Source of the DNA: Mesorhizobium sp. LSHC420B00
GTDB taxonomy: Bacteria; Pseudomonadota; Alphaproteobacteria; Rhizobiales; Rhizobiaceae
Direction of reading: 5' to 3'
NCBI RefSeq assembly: GCF_000503055.1
Contig: NZ_AYVY01000003.1
Location: 211,265 to 275,264 of the forward strand
DNA length: 64,000 bases
The translations under genes were made by a program, and so were the position numbers. Shown here in pieces: positions 1 through 10,662 of the stretch (the first letter of the stretch is position 1; each line of letters starts with the position of its first letter). A model generated the notes under the pieces. That model saw only the letters and a list, made by a program, of their open reading frames with translations. It was not told where the DNA came from and searched no databases.

Positions 1-1407
1 GTCCCCCCCGTCAAGCTGACACACGATCAGCCTCTGCTCCTCGATATAGGTCAGCAGGCGCCGTGCGCGGCGTAGCGAGTGCGAGCCGTAGGCGCGGGCG
101 ATCGCGGCGTCGCTCGGGCAGGGCCAGCCTTCCTTCGCCGCGCGGGCGATCATCATGAAGACGCCTTGCATGTCCTCGGGCAGCAGCGAGGCGCGCGCCG
201 AGACGTCCTGCCAGGCATCGTCGCCTATCATGTCGGAGCCGAGCCCGGCGCGGGCGCGCGTCAGCATGCGGCGGAACTCCGGCAGGTCCGGCACGACCGA
301 GGCGAGGCCTTCTATGCGGCAGCGGACGATGAACTCCTGATAGAGCACGCCGATGACGCGGAAGCCGGCATCGGGCTGCGCCAGCACGGCGCGCAGCACC
401 CGGTCGACGCGCTCGCGCCGCTCCGCCAGATCCTCGGCGCTGATCGGCGGCTCCACCGGTTCGGGGCGGATTTCCAGCGCCGCCGATTTCGCCGCCATCA
501 GCTGATCGAGCAGGTCCGGCGAGGAGCGGCGCTGCGGCCGGACGGTTTCCGGCGGCGGGGCCGCCAGGATGATCGCGCGGGCATCCTCCAGCGCCGATTC
601 CGGCAGCGGCATCAGGCGCGGGGTCGCGTTGCGCGGACTCGTATCGGTCGGGCCGATGCGCAGACCGAGCGGACGGCGCGACAGCGCCGGGCCGAGCGCC
701 ATGAACTGCCCGCGCTCGAGGTCGCGAAAAGCCTCCGCCTGGCGCCGCTCCATGCCGAGAAGATCGGCGGCGCGCGCCATGTCGATGTCCAGAAAAGTCC
801 GGCCCATGAGGAAATTGGAAGCCTCGGCGGCGACGTTCTTGGCGAGCTTGGCCAGCCGCTGGGTGGCGATGATGCCGGCCAGCCCGCGCTTGCGGCCACG
901 GCACATCAAATTGGTCATGGCGCCGAGCGAGAGTTTGCGCGCCTCGTCGGAAACCTCGCCGGCAACCGCCGGCGCGAACAGCTGCGCCTCGTCTACCACC
1001 ACCAGCATCGGATACCAGTGGTCGCGGGCGACCTCGAACAGCCCGCCGAGAAAGGCGGCGGCGCGCCGCATCTGGTTCTCGGCGTCGAGCCCTTCGAGAT
1101 TGAGCACCGTGGAGACGCGGTGGATGCGCGCCCGCTCGCCGGCGCTCTGCAGGCCGCGCTCGGTATGCTCCTCGGCATCGATCACCAGATGGCCGAAACG
1201 GTCGCCAAGCGTGACGAAGTCGCCTTCGGGATCGATGATGGTCTGCTGTACCCAGGGCGCACTCTGCTCCAAGAGCCGGCGCAGCAGATGGGATTTGCCG
1301 GAACCCGAATTGCCCTGCACCAGAAGCCGCGTCGCCAGCAGTTCCTCAAGATCCAGCGCCGCCGGGGCGCCCGCGCTCGTCTGGCCCATCTCGATCGCAA
1401 CGGTCAT
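1..1407 (-). CDS. HerA/DUF87-type ATP-binding protein (3' end outside window)
   Basis: The reading frame is open from an ATG at 1407 to the left edge, giving 469 codons with the C-terminus missing. The Walker A motif GNSGSGKS lies at residues 32-39. A Walker B motif, LVVVDEAQ, ends in Asp139-Glu140 and is followed by an arginine-rich segment (MCRGRKRG) and a sensor-like ATQRL. This order is typical of the HerA/VirB4/FtsK-type P-loop NTPases annotated as DUF87 helicases, which act as ring-shaped DNA pumps or translocases. No NurA nuclease partner is visible on the side that can be seen, and the next gene downstream is off the window. The family call is firm. The substrate and role are unknown. 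Confidence 0.85.
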   Translation of the reverse strand, partial: MTVAIEMGQTSAGAPAALDLEELLATRLLVQGNSGSGKSHLLRRLLEQSAPWVQQTIIDPEGDFVTLGDRFGHLVIDAEEHTERGLQSAGERARIHRVSTVLNLEGLDAENQMRRAAAFLGGLFEVARDHWYPMLVVVDEAQLFAPAVAGEVSDEARKLSLGAMTNLMCRGRKRGLAGIIATQRLAKLAKNVAAEASNFLMGRTFLDIDMARAADLLGMERRQAEAFRDLERGQFMALGPALSRRPLGLRIGPTDTSPRNATPRLMPLPESALEDARAIILAAPPPETVRPQRRSSPDLLDQLMAAKSAALEIRPEPVEPPISAEDLAERRERVDRVLRAVLAQPDAGFRVIGVLYQEFIVRCRIEGLASVVPDLPEFRRMLTRARAGLGSDMIGDDAWQDVSARASLLPEDMQGVFMMIARAAKEGWPCPSDAAIARAYGSHSLRRARRLLTYIEEQRLIVCQLDGGD

Positions 1408-1610
1408 GTCCGACTCTCCTTGGGGAGAGGGCTTATCAACCGCATCACAGCCCGTCGAGCGCGCCATGGCCGGCGCTCCGTGTTGCGCACAGGCTGGATG
1501 CTGCTAGGGTCAAAGATACGAAACGTACCGTTTCGATTCGAGACTGCCGCTAAGGGGTGGATTCCTGTCCTTGGCATCGGCAACCGGATCAAACCGATCG
1601 CCCAAAGCCT

Positions 1611-2498
1611 TCATTGACGCGATGGAGATCGAGCGGCCGAAGCCGGTTTTTTGCGGACATTTGCCCGCTCCTCCAGGTCTCGCCAGAAGCCAAGCACTGT
1701 CGCCACGATCGCTTCCGGCGCGTCCTCCTGCATAAGATGCTTCGCGTTCGGCACGACATGGAAGGAAGCACTCGAAATGCGGCGCGCGAGCTCGCGACCG
1801 TCATCGATGGGAATCCACTGGTCGTCCTCGCCCCACAGGATGGCAACGGGGCAACGAATCTCGCCGTAGCGCCACTCGACCTCTTGCGAGTATTTGTCAT
1901 CCATCTGAGCGATCTGGCGCCAGAAAGCTTTTTGACCTTCGGCTCCCAGCCACGGCGCGAGGTAGAGCGCCATCTCGTCCTCGCGCAGCGCATTCGCTAC
2001 GGCGGCGCCGATGTAGGCGCGCAGGATTGCTTCATGAATGTAGTGCGGAAGGCCGGAAAAGACCGCCTCGTGTTTCTTGGCGGCCTGAACAAGTGGTGAG
2101 CCTTGCGGGCTGATTGCGACCGGATCGATCAGCACCAGCGACCGATAGTCGAGCCCATTGAGCAAATGACCGCGTAACGCTGTTGAGCCGCCGAAATCAT
2201 GCGCGACGACATCGGGGGCACGCAGGCCCCAATGATCGTAAAGGGCCGCGAAAAGCTCGTTCTGAATGCCACGAGACACGTCGCTATCGGGTTTATCAGA
2301 TCGACCATAGCCGAGCATGTCAAAGCAATAGATTCGCCTCTGTTGGCCGAGCAAAGGCGCAATTCTACGCCATGCCGACGATGAGAAAGGCGTGCCATGC
2401 AGCAATACCGCGGGTGAGCCCTCGCCCATCGCGCCCCAGGCGATCGAGTTCCCTTGAAAGGTGAAGCGTTCAGGAAGAGGCCAGTCCGCTGTCGCCAT
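1611..2498 (-). CDS. alpha/beta hydrolase with an Asp nucleophile (haloalkane dehalogenase / epoxide hydrolase-like)
   Basis: This is a 295-residue single-domain alpha/beta hydrolase. The oxyanion HG motif is at residues 34-35 (LLHGTPF). The nucleophile elbow reads AHDFGGS, so the nucleophile is Asp101 rather than Ser. The acid lies in WGEDDQW and the base in NAKHLMQED near the C-terminus. Asp-nucleophile members include haloalkane dehalogenases, fluoroacetate dehalogenases and epoxide hydrolases, so hydrolysis through a covalent aspartyl ester is expected. The substrate cannot be read from sequence. The start at 2498 follows a good GGAGGAGAG ribosome site; an upstream in-frame start would add 16 residues. 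The gene stands alone between the HerA-like gene and a kinase operon. Confidence 0.85.
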   Translation of the reverse strand: MATADWPLPERFTFQGNSIAWGAMGEGSPAVLLHGTPFSSSAWRRIAPLLGQQRRIYCFDMLGYGRSDKPDSDVSRGIQNELFAALYDHWGLRAPDVVAHDFGGSTALRGHLLNGLDYRSLVLIDPVAISPQGSPLVQAAKKHEAVFSGLPHYIHEAILRAYIGAAVANALREDEMALYLAPWLGAEGQKAFWRQIAQMDDKYSQEVEWRYGEIRCPVAILWGEDDQWIPIDDGRELARRISSASFHVVPNAKHLMQEDAPEAIVATVLGFWRDLEERANVRKKPASAARSPSRQ

Positions 2499-2576
2499 CA
2501 GTCTCTCCTCCGATCCTAGCGCAGCCAGAGACCTACCCAACGGCAACCCATGGATCAGGTTCCAATGGTCCGCCTT

Positions 2577-4658
2577 TCACCGGCTGGCCTGCTTGGCCCT
2601 CGGCGATCCGGCGCGCGCAGCCGCTGCAAGAATGCTCTCCATCAGGTCCTTTTCGCGCAGCGGTTTGCCGAGCAGCGGCACGTCGGGGGGCCGGTCGGCG
2701 ATCGCGTCGGCGTCGGCATATCCGGTTATCATCACCGCCGGCCAATCGGACCGCAGATTGCGGGCGAACCGGATGACCTCGAGCCCCGAGACGAGCGGCA
2801 TGGCAAAATCGGTGACGATGACATCGAAATCGTACGGCGCCCGCTCGATCATCGCCAGCGCTTCCGCACCGCCCCCGGCGCAGGTAACCGCAAAGCCATG
2901 TTGGCGAAGCGATTGCGCCGTCAGTTCCCGCAGTACATTGCTGTCGTCAATCAGCAGGACCGACGGATAGTCCTCGCCGGCATTCACGACGGTGTTGTCG
3001 GCATCGGACTTGTCGGCGATTTCCACCGGGCGCTCGATTGAACGCGGCAGCCAGAGCTGGACGGATGTTCCACTGCCGACGGTGCTCTCAATGCGGAGCG
3101 TGCCGCCCGATTGCTTGACGAAGCCATGCACCGTGCTCAGACCGAGGCCAGTGCCCTTGCCGACCGGTTTTGTGGTGAAGAACGGTTCAACGACCTTGGC
3201 GAGAATGTCGGCCGGTATGCCCGACCCCGTATCCTTGACGGTGACCACGACATAGTCGCCCGCCGAAATATCCTCGGCTGCACTGCCTAGCGTTCGATTT
3301 TGCGCCTCCACGATTATCGTGCCGCCGGACGGCATGGCATCGCGCGCGTTGAAAACCAGGTTCATCAGCGCCAGCTCCAGCTGGCCGGCATCGACATGCG
3401 CCGGCCACACCGTGTCGTCGACAAGCCAATCGAAACGGATCAGGCCGCCCAGAACCGGGGCCACCAACCCGTTCATGGTGCCGCCAAGCGCAGCGAGGCG
3501 CACGGCCTGCGGCCTCAGTGTCTGGCGGCGCGAGAACGCAAGCATGCGGTTGACGAGCTCGGCGCCTTGTTTTGCCGACCGGCGCGTCAGTTCCAGAACT
3601 TGCCTGGCCTGTCCATCGAACTCGGCGTGGCGCTCGAGCAATCCCAATCCGCTGAGAATTGCGGCAAGCAGATTGTTGAAATCATGCGCCAGGCCGCCGG
3701 TAAGCTTGCCAATCGCGTCGAGGCGCTGCGATTGCAGCAGCTGGTTCTCAAGCTCGCGCCGCTCGGTAACGTCCAGCAATGTGCCGAGGATCTCGGGCCT
3801 CTGGCCATCGGAACCGTTCGACAGGACGCCCTGGTCGAGGAAAATCCGGTAATTGCCGTCGGCGCATTGCCAGCGGAATTCGCAGGTGTAGGAGCCGATG
3901 GCCTTGGCTGCGAGCAGGGCTTGCCTCACTCTCGGCAGATCGTCGGGATGAACCCGGCTTAGGCCGAAGCCTGGATCGGAGGTCAGCCGTTCGGCAGGAA
4001 AGCCGGTCAAGCGTTCGACCCCTTCGGTGACAAAGCTGGCGCCGAACGGCGGCTCCGCCGCCCTTGCGTGGAAGCAGACCGGAAGAGAGCTCAAAATGGC
4101 ATGCTGCCGCTCCTGGGCGCTACGCAGCGCCCGCTCGGCCTCGAGTTTTTCCTGCTGCGCCTGCAGTGCCTGGGCCAGCAGCCGTTGCTCGGCAGCCGCC
4201 TTTTGCTGGATTTCGAGCGTCTTCTCATGAAGTTCGACGAACACGGCTACCTTGGAACGCAGCATGGCCGGGTCGAAGGGCTTGAACACGTAATCCACCG
4301 CGCCGGCGTCATAGCCGCGCAGCATGTGGGCGTCTTCCTTGTTGATGGCGGTGAGAAAGATTATCGGCGTTCGCCTGGATTGCTCGCGCTGGCGAATCAA
4401 TCCAGCGGTCTCGTAGCCGTCCAGCCGAGGCATCAGCACATCCAGCAGGATGACGGCGAAATCCTCTTTCAGCAGAGCGCGCAGCGCCTCTTCGCCCGAC
4501 TGCACGCAGACGACTTCGCCGACAGGGGCCAGAACCTCGCCGATCGCCAGCAGATTGCGCTCGTCGTCATCCACGGCCAGGATGCGCGCCTTTGCCGGCC
4601 CTGTCGCCGGGGCCATAACCTCCAGCTTCCTCGCTCCGTTTCTCGACAGTTTCTGCAT
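2577..4658 (-). CDS. hybrid histidine kinase, REC-PAS-HisKA-HATPase-REC
   Basis: This 693-residue soluble protein begins with a receiver domain (phospho-acceptor Asp73 in LLDVLMPRLDG). A short coiled coil (about 140-185), a PAS domain (about 190-300), a HisKA domain with His325 in LAHDFNNLL, an HATPase (DTGSGIP, GTGLGLS) and a C-terminal receiver (Asp617 in VTDFAMP) follow. It has no membrane segment. The N-terminal receiver suggests that it accepts phosphate, or a conformational cue, from another kinase. The obvious donor is the 1,903-residue kinase encoded just upstream, 10 bases away in the same direction. The ATG at 4658 has a weak ribosome site, and Met15 (4616) is an alternative start. 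No DNA-binding output domain is present, so the output is probably protein-protein or phosphorelay. Confidence 0.92.
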   Translation of the reverse strand: MQKLSRNGARKLEVMAPATGPAKARILAVDDDERNLLAIGEVLAPVGEVVCVQSGEEALRALLKEDFAVILLDVLMPRLDGYETAGLIRQREQSRRTPIIFLTAINKEDAHMLRGYDAGAVDYVFKPFDPAMLRSKVAVFVELHEKTLEIQQKAAAEQRLLAQALQAQQEKLEAERALRSAQERQHAILSSLPVCFHARAAEPPFGASFVTEGVERLTGFPAERLTSDPGFGLSRVHPDDLPRVRQALLAAKAIGSYTCEFRWQCADGNYRIFLDQGVLSNGSDGQRPEILGTLLDVTERRELENQLLQSQRLDAIGKLTGGLAHDFNNLLAAILSGLGLLERHAEFDGQARQVLELTRRSAKQGAELVNRMLAFSRRQTLRPQAVRLAALGGTMNGLVAPVLGGLIRFDWLVDDTVWPAHVDAGQLELALMNLVFNARDAMPSGGTIIVEAQNRTLGSAAEDISAGDYVVVTVKDTGSGIPADILAKVVEPFFTTKPVGKGTGLGLSTVHGFVKQSGGTLRIESTVGSGTSVQLWLPRSIERPVEIADKSDADNTVVNAGEDYPSVLLIDDSNVLRELTAQSLRQHGFAVTCAGGGAEALAMIERAPYDFDVIVTDFAMPLVSGLEVIRFARNLRSDWPAVMITGYADADAIADRPPDVPLLGKPLREKDLMESILAAAARAGSPRAKQASR

Positions 4659-4668
4659 CGAGCGGCCG

Positions 4669-7600
4669 TCAGTTCACTGCCATGAGCGTCTTTTCCGGAC
4701 CATGGACACGGGATCGCGAGCGGCCGATCCAGACACGCAGCAAGGCCAGCAGCAGGTCGAGGTCGACCGGCTTGGCGATATAGTCAGAGGCGCCGGCGTC
4801 GAGGCACTTCTGCCGGTCGCCCTTCATTGCCTTGGCGGTAACCGAGATCAACGGGATATGGGCGATTGCCGGCATGCCGCGGATCTGCCGCATCGTCTCG
4901 TAGCCGTCCATCTCCGGCATCATGATATCGATCAATGCGGCGTCGATATCCGGGCTCTGCTCCAGAAGCGCAATACCTTCCCTACCGCGCTCCGCGTGCA
5001 GCACCTGGATGTCATAGGTCTCAAGAACGCTGGTGAGCGAATAGATGTTGCGGATGTCGTCGTCGACGATGAGGACCTTTGCGCCGGCGAGGTCGAATTT
5101 ATCCGGCTGTTCGGCTGCCGAACTGTCGTGGCCTCGCCCCGGGAGCGTTGCGGATATCAGGAGAGCCAGCTGCGCGAAATTCTCCGCCCGCGGAACGTCC
5201 GCCAATGCCGGATGCAAGGCGAGCGACTGTTGCAGCGCTTCCGGATGCGGCGCGAAGAACAACAGTCGCGACACGGACTGCCCGAACAGGACGGCAATCT
5301 CATCCAGCATCTGGGCGTTGTCCTTGGCCGAGCGGCCAAGGCCGAGCACAACGGCATCATAGCCGGCGATGCCGATGTCGTCGGCATTCGCCGCGACGCG
5401 GCCGATCGCGGTGACCGAGGTGACGCCGTCGCGGATCGCCTCGATCAACGAGAGACGGCGCTCGGGATCGGTATCGGCAATGAGGACTCGGCGCTGGACG
5501 CGGAGCTTTCTGGAGTGAATGTCCTGGAAGACCTTCATCAGTTCGTCCGCCGACACGGGCTTGGTTGAAATACTGGATGCGCCCTTGCGGGCAAGCACCT
5601 CGATATCTTCGGCACCCGAGATGACATGGACGGGAATGTCCTTGGTTTTCGGGTCATGGCGAAGCAGATCGAACAACACCCAGCCGTCGATATCCGATAG
5701 TCCGAGATCCAGCGTGATCGCATCGGGAACCAGCTTGCGGGCCAAAGCCAGCGTGCCAGAGCCCGCGGTCGACAGGACGCCCTTCAGCCCGGCCGAACGC
5801 GCCAGGCCGAGCAGCAAACCGCCAAAGGTCGGGTCGTCCTCGACGATCAGCACGACCCTATCTTCCGGTGAGATCGTATCGCGGTCATCAAGCAATTCGG
5901 AGGATGGCGGGCTCGGCTGCGCCGTCGTCGCGACCACCTCCATCGCCGGCAGCAAGGCCGCTTGCGGGGCCAAGGCCATCCGAGGTCCGTCGAACGGGAT
6001 GACCAGCGTGAACGTCGAACCCTTGCCCGGCGTGCTCTCGACCCGCAATTCGCCGCCGATCAGCCGGGCGATCTCCCGGCTGATCGAGAGCCCAAGCCCG
6101 GTGCCGCCATATTTGCGACTGGTGGTGCCGTCGGCCTGCTGGAAGGCCTCGAAAATCAGCTTCTGCTTGTCCTGCGGAATACCGATGCCCGTATCGGTGA
6201 CCGCGATAGCGAGCGCTTCCATCGGTTGCACCGAGCCGTTGTGACGGCCAGTCTTTTCGGCCCGGAAATTCAAGCTGACTTCGCCCTCGGAGGTGAACTT
6301 GAACGCGTTCGACAAGAGGTTGAGCACAATCTGCTGCAAGCGCTTCTCGTCGGTGCGGACGGTCTCCGGAAGCTCGGGATCGACGTTGATGGCGAAGCCA
6401 AGCCCCTTGTCGGTCGCCAGCTGCCGGAAGGTTCGCTCCATATGCTGGCGAAGATGCACCACCGGCATGTCATTGATATCGATCGAGACGGTACCCGATT
6501 CGATCTTCGACAGATCGAGGATATCGTTGATGAGGCTCAAAAGGTCGGTGCCGGCCGAGTTGATGGTGCGCGCGAACTCGACCTGCTTGTCGTTGAGATT
6601 GCCTTGCTGGTTGGTTGCGAGCAGGTTTGAAAGGATGAGCAGCGAGTTCAGCGGCGTACGCAGTTCGTGGCTCATATTGGCGAGGAATTCCGACTTGTAT
6701 TTCGAGGTAAGCGCCAGCTGCTCGGCCTTCTCCTCCAGCGCACGGCGCGCCATCTCGATTTCGAGGTTCTTGTTCTCCACCTGCTTCTTTTCGTTCTCGA
6801 GCAACTGCGCCTTTTCCTGCAGCTCCTCGTTGGTGGCGTGCAGCTCTTCCTGCTTTTTGGTCAGCTCGGTCTGACGCGCCTGCAGCTCCGAGGTCAGCAG
6901 CTGCGACTGCTTGAGCAGGCCTTCGGTGCGCATGGTGGCGGCGATGGTGTTGAGAACGATGCCGACGGATTCCATCAGTTGGTTCAGGAACGACTGGTGC
7001 GTGTCGCGGAATTCGCTGAACGAGGCGAGTTCGATGACGGCCTTCACCTCGTCTTCGAACAGAGCCGGAAGAATGATCACGTTCGCTGGCGCGGCATTGC
7101 CAAGGCCGGACGTGACACGCAGGAAATTGGGCGGCACATTGTCCAGCATGATGGCGCGCTTGTCGGCGGCACTTTGCCCGACAAGGCCTTCGCGCAGATC
7201 GAGGCGTTGCTTGATCTCCGCCTTGCTTTCGGCGCCATAGGAGGCGGCGAGTTCCAGATAGAATTCATCCTCGTCGCGGTTGGTCACGTAGAACACGCCA
7301 TATTGCGCATTCACCAGCGGGGCGAGTTCGGACATGATGAGACGCGAGACCGTGGCCAGGTCGCGCTCGCCCTGCAGCATGCGCGAGAACCGGGCGAGAT
7401 TGGTCTTCAGCCAGTCCTGCTCGGCATTCTTCAGCGTCTGGTCCTTCAGATTGCGGATCATCTCGTTGATGTTGTCCTTCAGCGCCGCGACCTCGCCGGA
7501 GGCCTGGACGCTGATCGAGCGGGTCAAATCGCCCTTGGTCACCGCCGTCGACACCTCGGCAATCGCGCGCACCTGCGTGGTCAGATTGGCGGCGAGCTGA

Positions 7601-10380
7601 TTGACGTTGTCGGTCAGGTCGCGCCAAAGGCCGGCAGCGCCAGGCACACGGGCTTGGCCGCCGAGCTTGCCTTCGATGCCCACTTCGCGGGCGACGTTGG
7701 TCACCTGGTCGGCGAAGGTCGCAAGCGTCTCGATCATGCCGTTGATGGTGTCGGCGAGCGAGGCGATCTCGCCCTTGGCATCGACCGTCAGCTTGCGCTT
7801 GAGATTGCCTTGCGCGACCGCCGTCACGACATCGGCGATGCCGCGCACCTGGTTGGTCAGGTTCGTCGCCATCAGATTGACGTTGTCGGTCAGGTCCTTC
7901 CAGGTGCCGGCGACGCCCTCCACCCGTGCCTGGCCGCCAAGTTTGCCCTCGGTGCCGACCTCGCGGGCGACACGCGTCACTTCGCCGGCAAAGGAGTTCA
8001 ACTGGTCGACCATGGTGTTGATGGTCGATTTCAGCTCCAGGATCTCGCCCTTGACGTCGACGGTGATCTTCTTCGACAGGTCGCCGCGCGCCACTGCGGT
8101 GGTGACCTCGGCGATGTTGCGAACCTGGCCAGTCAGGTTCTCGGCCATCGAATTCACATTGTCGGTCAGATCTTTCCAGGTGCCGGCAACGCCGCGCACC
8201 TGCGCCTGGCCGCCGAGCTTGCCCTCGGTGCCGACCTCGCGCGCCACGCGCGTCACTTCCGAGGCAAAGGAATTCAGCTGGTCGACCATCGTATTGATGG
8301 TGTCCTTCAGCTCGAGGATCTCGCCGCGCACGTCGACCGTGATCTTCTTCGACAGATCGCCAAGCGCCACCGCAGTCGTCACCTCGGCGATGTTGCGCAC
8401 CTGCCCGGTCAGGTTGGCGGCCATCGCATTGACGTTGTCGGTCAGGTCCTTCCAGGTGCCGGCAACGCCGCGCACCTGCGCCTGGCCGCCGAGCTTGCCG
8501 TCGGAACCGACTTCGCGCGCCACGCGCGTCACCTCGGAGGCGAAGGAATTCAGCTGGTCGACCATCGTGTTGATGACGTCCTTGATCTGCAGGATCTCGC
8601 CCAATGCATCGACCGTGATCTTCTGGGTGAGGTCGCCGGTCGCAATTGCCGTCGCCACCTTGGACACGTCGCGCAACTGCACGGTCAGATTGCCGGCCAT
8701 GGCATTGACATTGTCGGTCAAATCTTTCCAGGTGCCGCCGACACCCTCGACATGCGCCTGGCCGCCGAGCTTGCCTTCCGATCCCACTTCGCGCGCCACA
8801 CGCGTCACTTCCGAGGCGAAGGAATTGAGCTGGTCGACCATCGTGTTGACGGTGTCCTTGAGCTCCAGGATTTCGCCCTTGACGTCGACGGTGATCTTTT
8901 TCGACAGGTCGCCGCGGGCCACTGCCGTGGTGACCTCGGCGATGTTGCGCACCTGTCCGGTCAGGTTGGCGGCCATCAGGTTGACGTTGTCGGTCAGGTC
9001 CTTCCAGGTGCCGCCGACGCCCTTCACCTCGGCCTGGCCACCGAGCTTGCCTTCGGTGCCGACCTCGCGCGCCACACGCGTCACTTCGGACGCGAAGGAG
9101 TTCAATTGATCGACCATCGTGTTGATGGTGTCCTTGAGCTCGAGGATTTCGCCCTGCACGGCGACAGTGATCTTCTTCGACAGGTCGCCTGAAGCGACGG
9201 CGGTCGTTACCTCGGCGATGTTGCGGACCTGGCCGGTCAGGTTCTCGGCCATCGAATTGACGTTGTCGGTCAAGTCCTTCCAGGTGCCGGCGACGCCACG
9301 CACCTGAGCCTGGCCGCCGAGCTTGCCCTCGGTGCCGACCTCGCGCGCCACGCGCGTCACTTCGCCGGCAAAGGAGTTCAGCTGGTCGACCATGGTGTTG
9401 ATGGTCGATTTCAGCTCGAGGATCTCGCCCTTGACGTCGACTGTGATTTTTTTCGACAGGTCGCCAAGCGCCACAGCCGTGGTCACCTCGGCGATATTGC
9501 GCACCTGGCCTGTCAGGTTTTCGGCCATCAGGTTGACGTTGTCGGTCAGGTCCTTCCAGGTGCCGCCGACACCTTCGACGCGCGCCTGGCCGCCGAGCTT
9601 GCCTTCGGTACCGACCTCGCGCGCAACGCGCGTCACTTCCGAGGCGAAGGAATTGAGCTGGTCGACCATCGTGTTGATGGTGTTCTTGAGCTCGAGGATT
9701 TCGCCCTTCACATCGACGGTGATCTTCTTCGACAGGTCGCCGGAAGCGACGGCGGTCGTCACCTCGGCGATGTTGCGCACCTGCCCGGTCAGGTTCGTCG
9801 CCATGGCGTTGACGTTGTCGGTCAGGTCCTTCCAGGTCCCGGCCACACCTTTCACGCGGGCCTGGCCGCCGAGCTTGCCTTCGGTGCCGACCTCGCGCGC
9901 CACGCGCGTCACCTCCGAGGCGAAGGAGGCCAGTTGCCCGACCATGGTGTTGACGATCTTGCCGATGCGCAGGAATTCGCCGCGCAACTGCCGGCCGTCG
10001 ATTTCGACCATCATCGTCTGCGACAGGTCGCCTTTGGCGACCGCGCCGATGACGCGCGCCACTTCGGCCGTCGGCTGAACCATGTCCTCGATCAGATCGT
10101 TGACGGAACGGACGCTCGATTCCCAACTGCCGGTAGCGTTGCGGACACGGCCGCGTTCGCCGATCCGGCCATCCTTGCCGACGACCTTGCTGAGGCGTTC
10201 GAACTCGCGCGTGACCTGATCGTTGAGTTCTACGATTTCGTTGAAGGTGTCGGCGATCTCGGAATCGAGGCCGGTGTAGACATTATCGATGCGAACGGAG
10301 AAATCACCGCTCCGAAAAGCCTTCAGCGCGTTCAGTATTTGACGGTGGTCCAATTGCCTTGTGGATGCAAGCACGCTCAC
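4669..10380 (-). CDS. giant poly-HAMP hybrid histidine kinase with GAF and three receivers
   Basis: This is a 1,903-residue cytosolic kinase with a GTG start after GGAGGGG. A degenerate unit (about 20-102) and a 100-residue unit (103-202) come first. Eight near-identical 92-residue HAMP-type units follow (203-938), then a half unit to about 980. A GAF domain (about 990-1150) and a coiled coil (1155-1225) precede HisKA with His1238 in SHELRTP. The HATPase has its N-box near 1345-1360 and GTGLGLS at 1427-1433. Three receivers follow: REC1 (Asp1558), REC2 (about 1630-1745, apparently without an acceptor Asp) and REC3 (Asp1818). No transmembrane helix or signal peptide is seen. The design resembles fungal group III (Nik1-type) HAMP-repeat kinases and bacterial relatives, some of which are linked to osmotic or stress sensing. 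It is probably co-transcribed with the downstream REC-PAS-HK-REC gene. Confidence 0.93.
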   Translation of the reverse strand: MSVLASTRQLDHRQILNALKAFRSGDFSVRIDNVYTGLDSEIADTFNEIVELNDQVTREFERLSKVVGKDGRIGERGRVRNATGSWESSVRSVNDLIEDMVQPTAEVARVIGAVAKGDLSQTMMVEIDGRQLRGEFLRIGKIVNTMVGQLASFASEVTRVAREVGTEGKLGGQARVKGVAGTWKDLTDNVNAMATNLTGQVRNIAEVTTAVASGDLSKKITVDVKGEILELKNTINTMVDQLNSFASEVTRVAREVGTEGKLGGQARVEGVGGTWKDLTDNVNLMAENLTGQVRNIAEVTTAVALGDLSKKITVDVKGEILELKSTINTMVDQLNSFAGEVTRVAREVGTEGKLGGQAQVRGVAGTWKDLTDNVNSMAENLTGQVRNIAEVTTAVASGDLSKKITVAVQGEILELKDTINTMVDQLNSFASEVTRVAREVGTEGKLGGQAEVKGVGGTWKDLTDNVNLMAANLTGQVRNIAEVTTAVARGDLSKKITVDVKGEILELKDTVNTMVDQLNSFASEVTRVAREVGSEGKLGGQAHVEGVGGTWKDLTDNVNAMAGNLTVQLRDVSKVATAIATGDLTQKITVDALGEILQIKDVINTMVDQLNSFASEVTRVAREVGSDGKLGGQAQVRGVAGTWKDLTDNVNAMAANLTGQVRNIAEVTTAVALGDLSKKITVDVRGEILELKDTINTMVDQLNSFASEVTRVAREVGTEGKLGGQAQVRGVAGTWKDLTDNVNSMAENLTGQVRNIAEVTTAVARGDLSKKITVDVKGEILELKSTINTMVDQLNSFAGEVTRVAREVGTEGKLGGQARVEGVAGTWKDLTDNVNLMATNLTNQVRGIADVVTAVAQGNLKRKLTVDAKGEIASLADTINGMIETLATFADQVTNVAREVGIEGKLGGQARVPGAAGLWRDLTDNVNQLAANLTTQVRAIAEVSTAVTKGDLTRSISVQASGEVAALKDNINEMIRNLKDQTLKNAEQDWLKTNLARFSRMLQGERDLATVSRLIMSELAPLVNAQYGVFYVTNRDEDEFYLELAASYGAESKAEIKQRLDLREGLVGQSAADKRAIMLDNVPPNFLRVTSGLGNAAPANVIILPALFEDEVKAVIELASFSEFRDTHQSFLNQLMESVGIVLNTIAATMRTEGLLKQSQLLTSELQARQTELTKKQEELHATNEELQEKAQLLENEKKQVENKNLEIEMARRALEEKAEQLALTSKYKSEFLANMSHELRTPLNSLLILSNLLATNQQGNLNDKQVEFARTINSAGTDLLSLINDILDLSKIESGTVSIDINDMPVVHLRQHMERTFRQLATDKGLGFAINVDPELPETVRTDEKRLQQIVLNLLSNAFKFTSEGEVSLNFRAEKTGRHNGSVQPMEALAIAVTDTGIGIPQDKQKLIFEAFQQADGTTSRKYGGTGLGLSISREIARLIGGELRVESTPGKGSTFTLVIPFDGPRMALAPQAALLPAMEVVATTAQPSPPSSELLDDRDTISPEDRVVLIVEDDPTFGGLLLGLARSAGLKGVLSTAGSGTLALARKLVPDAITLDLGLSDIDGWVLFDLLRHDPKTKDIPVHVISGAEDIEVLARKGASSISTKPVSADELMKVFQDIHSRKLRVQRRVLIADTDPERRLSLIEAIRDGVTSVTAIGRVAANADDIGIAGYDAVVLGLGRSAKDNAQMLDEIAVLFGQSVSRLLFFAPHPEALQQSLALHPALADVPRAENFAQLALLISATLPGRGHDSSAAEQPDKFDLAGAKVLIVDDDIRNIYSLTSVLETYDIQVLHAERGREGIALLEQSPDIDAALIDIMMPEMDGYETMRQIRGMPAIAHIPLISVTAKAMKGDRQKCLDAGASDYIAKPVDLDLLLALLRVWIGRSRSRVHGPEKTLMAVN
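7540..10072 (-). repeat. tandem 276-bp repeats encoding the HAMP array
   Basis: Inside the giant kinase gene, a 276-bp unit (92 codons) recurs in tandem eight times, flanked by a slightly longer first unit and a terminal half unit. Each unit encodes the same order of segments: [55 protein letters not shown] and [11 protein letters not shown]. Units are nearly identical in protein, and adjacent ones are also close in DNA, whereas the first and last units are the most divergent. This pattern is expected from repeated internal duplication and makes copy-number change by recombination likely. Boundaries are given to within a few tens of bases. Confidence 0.9.
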
Positions 10381-10662
10381 AGCGCCCCTCCCAGCTCACG
10401 GATTTCTTGAATGTCTTGGTGAAACTGTCCCCTGCGGCCGACACAACTCCCCGCAAGCGCAATAACGCGGCATGCTCGATTTGGTTCCAGACGAAATTGC
10501 CGCTATGCGGCAGGAATTTCGCAGCCGCATTCACGAAACGACGAGCAACAAAGATCTATAATGGTTGTATCGATCACTATTTATGCCAAACGGAACATCT
10601 CGAAAAAACTCTCGTTGGGTATAGATCGCGATAGAGCGATGCAACTCGATGGAGACACTAAG

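Noticed and set aside
79..1617. 512-codon plus-strand frame over the HerA-like gene
   Set aside because: It is antisense to a frame with clear Walker motifs, has a biased Arg/Ala/Gly composition typical of GC-rich shadow frames, and matches no family.
6667..10126. Very long alternative frames (841 and 953 codons) over the HAMP array
   Set aside because: They are shadows of the in-phase 276-bp repeats: a repeat whose length is a multiple of three stays open in other frames too. Their composition is His/Arg-rich and unlike real proteins.
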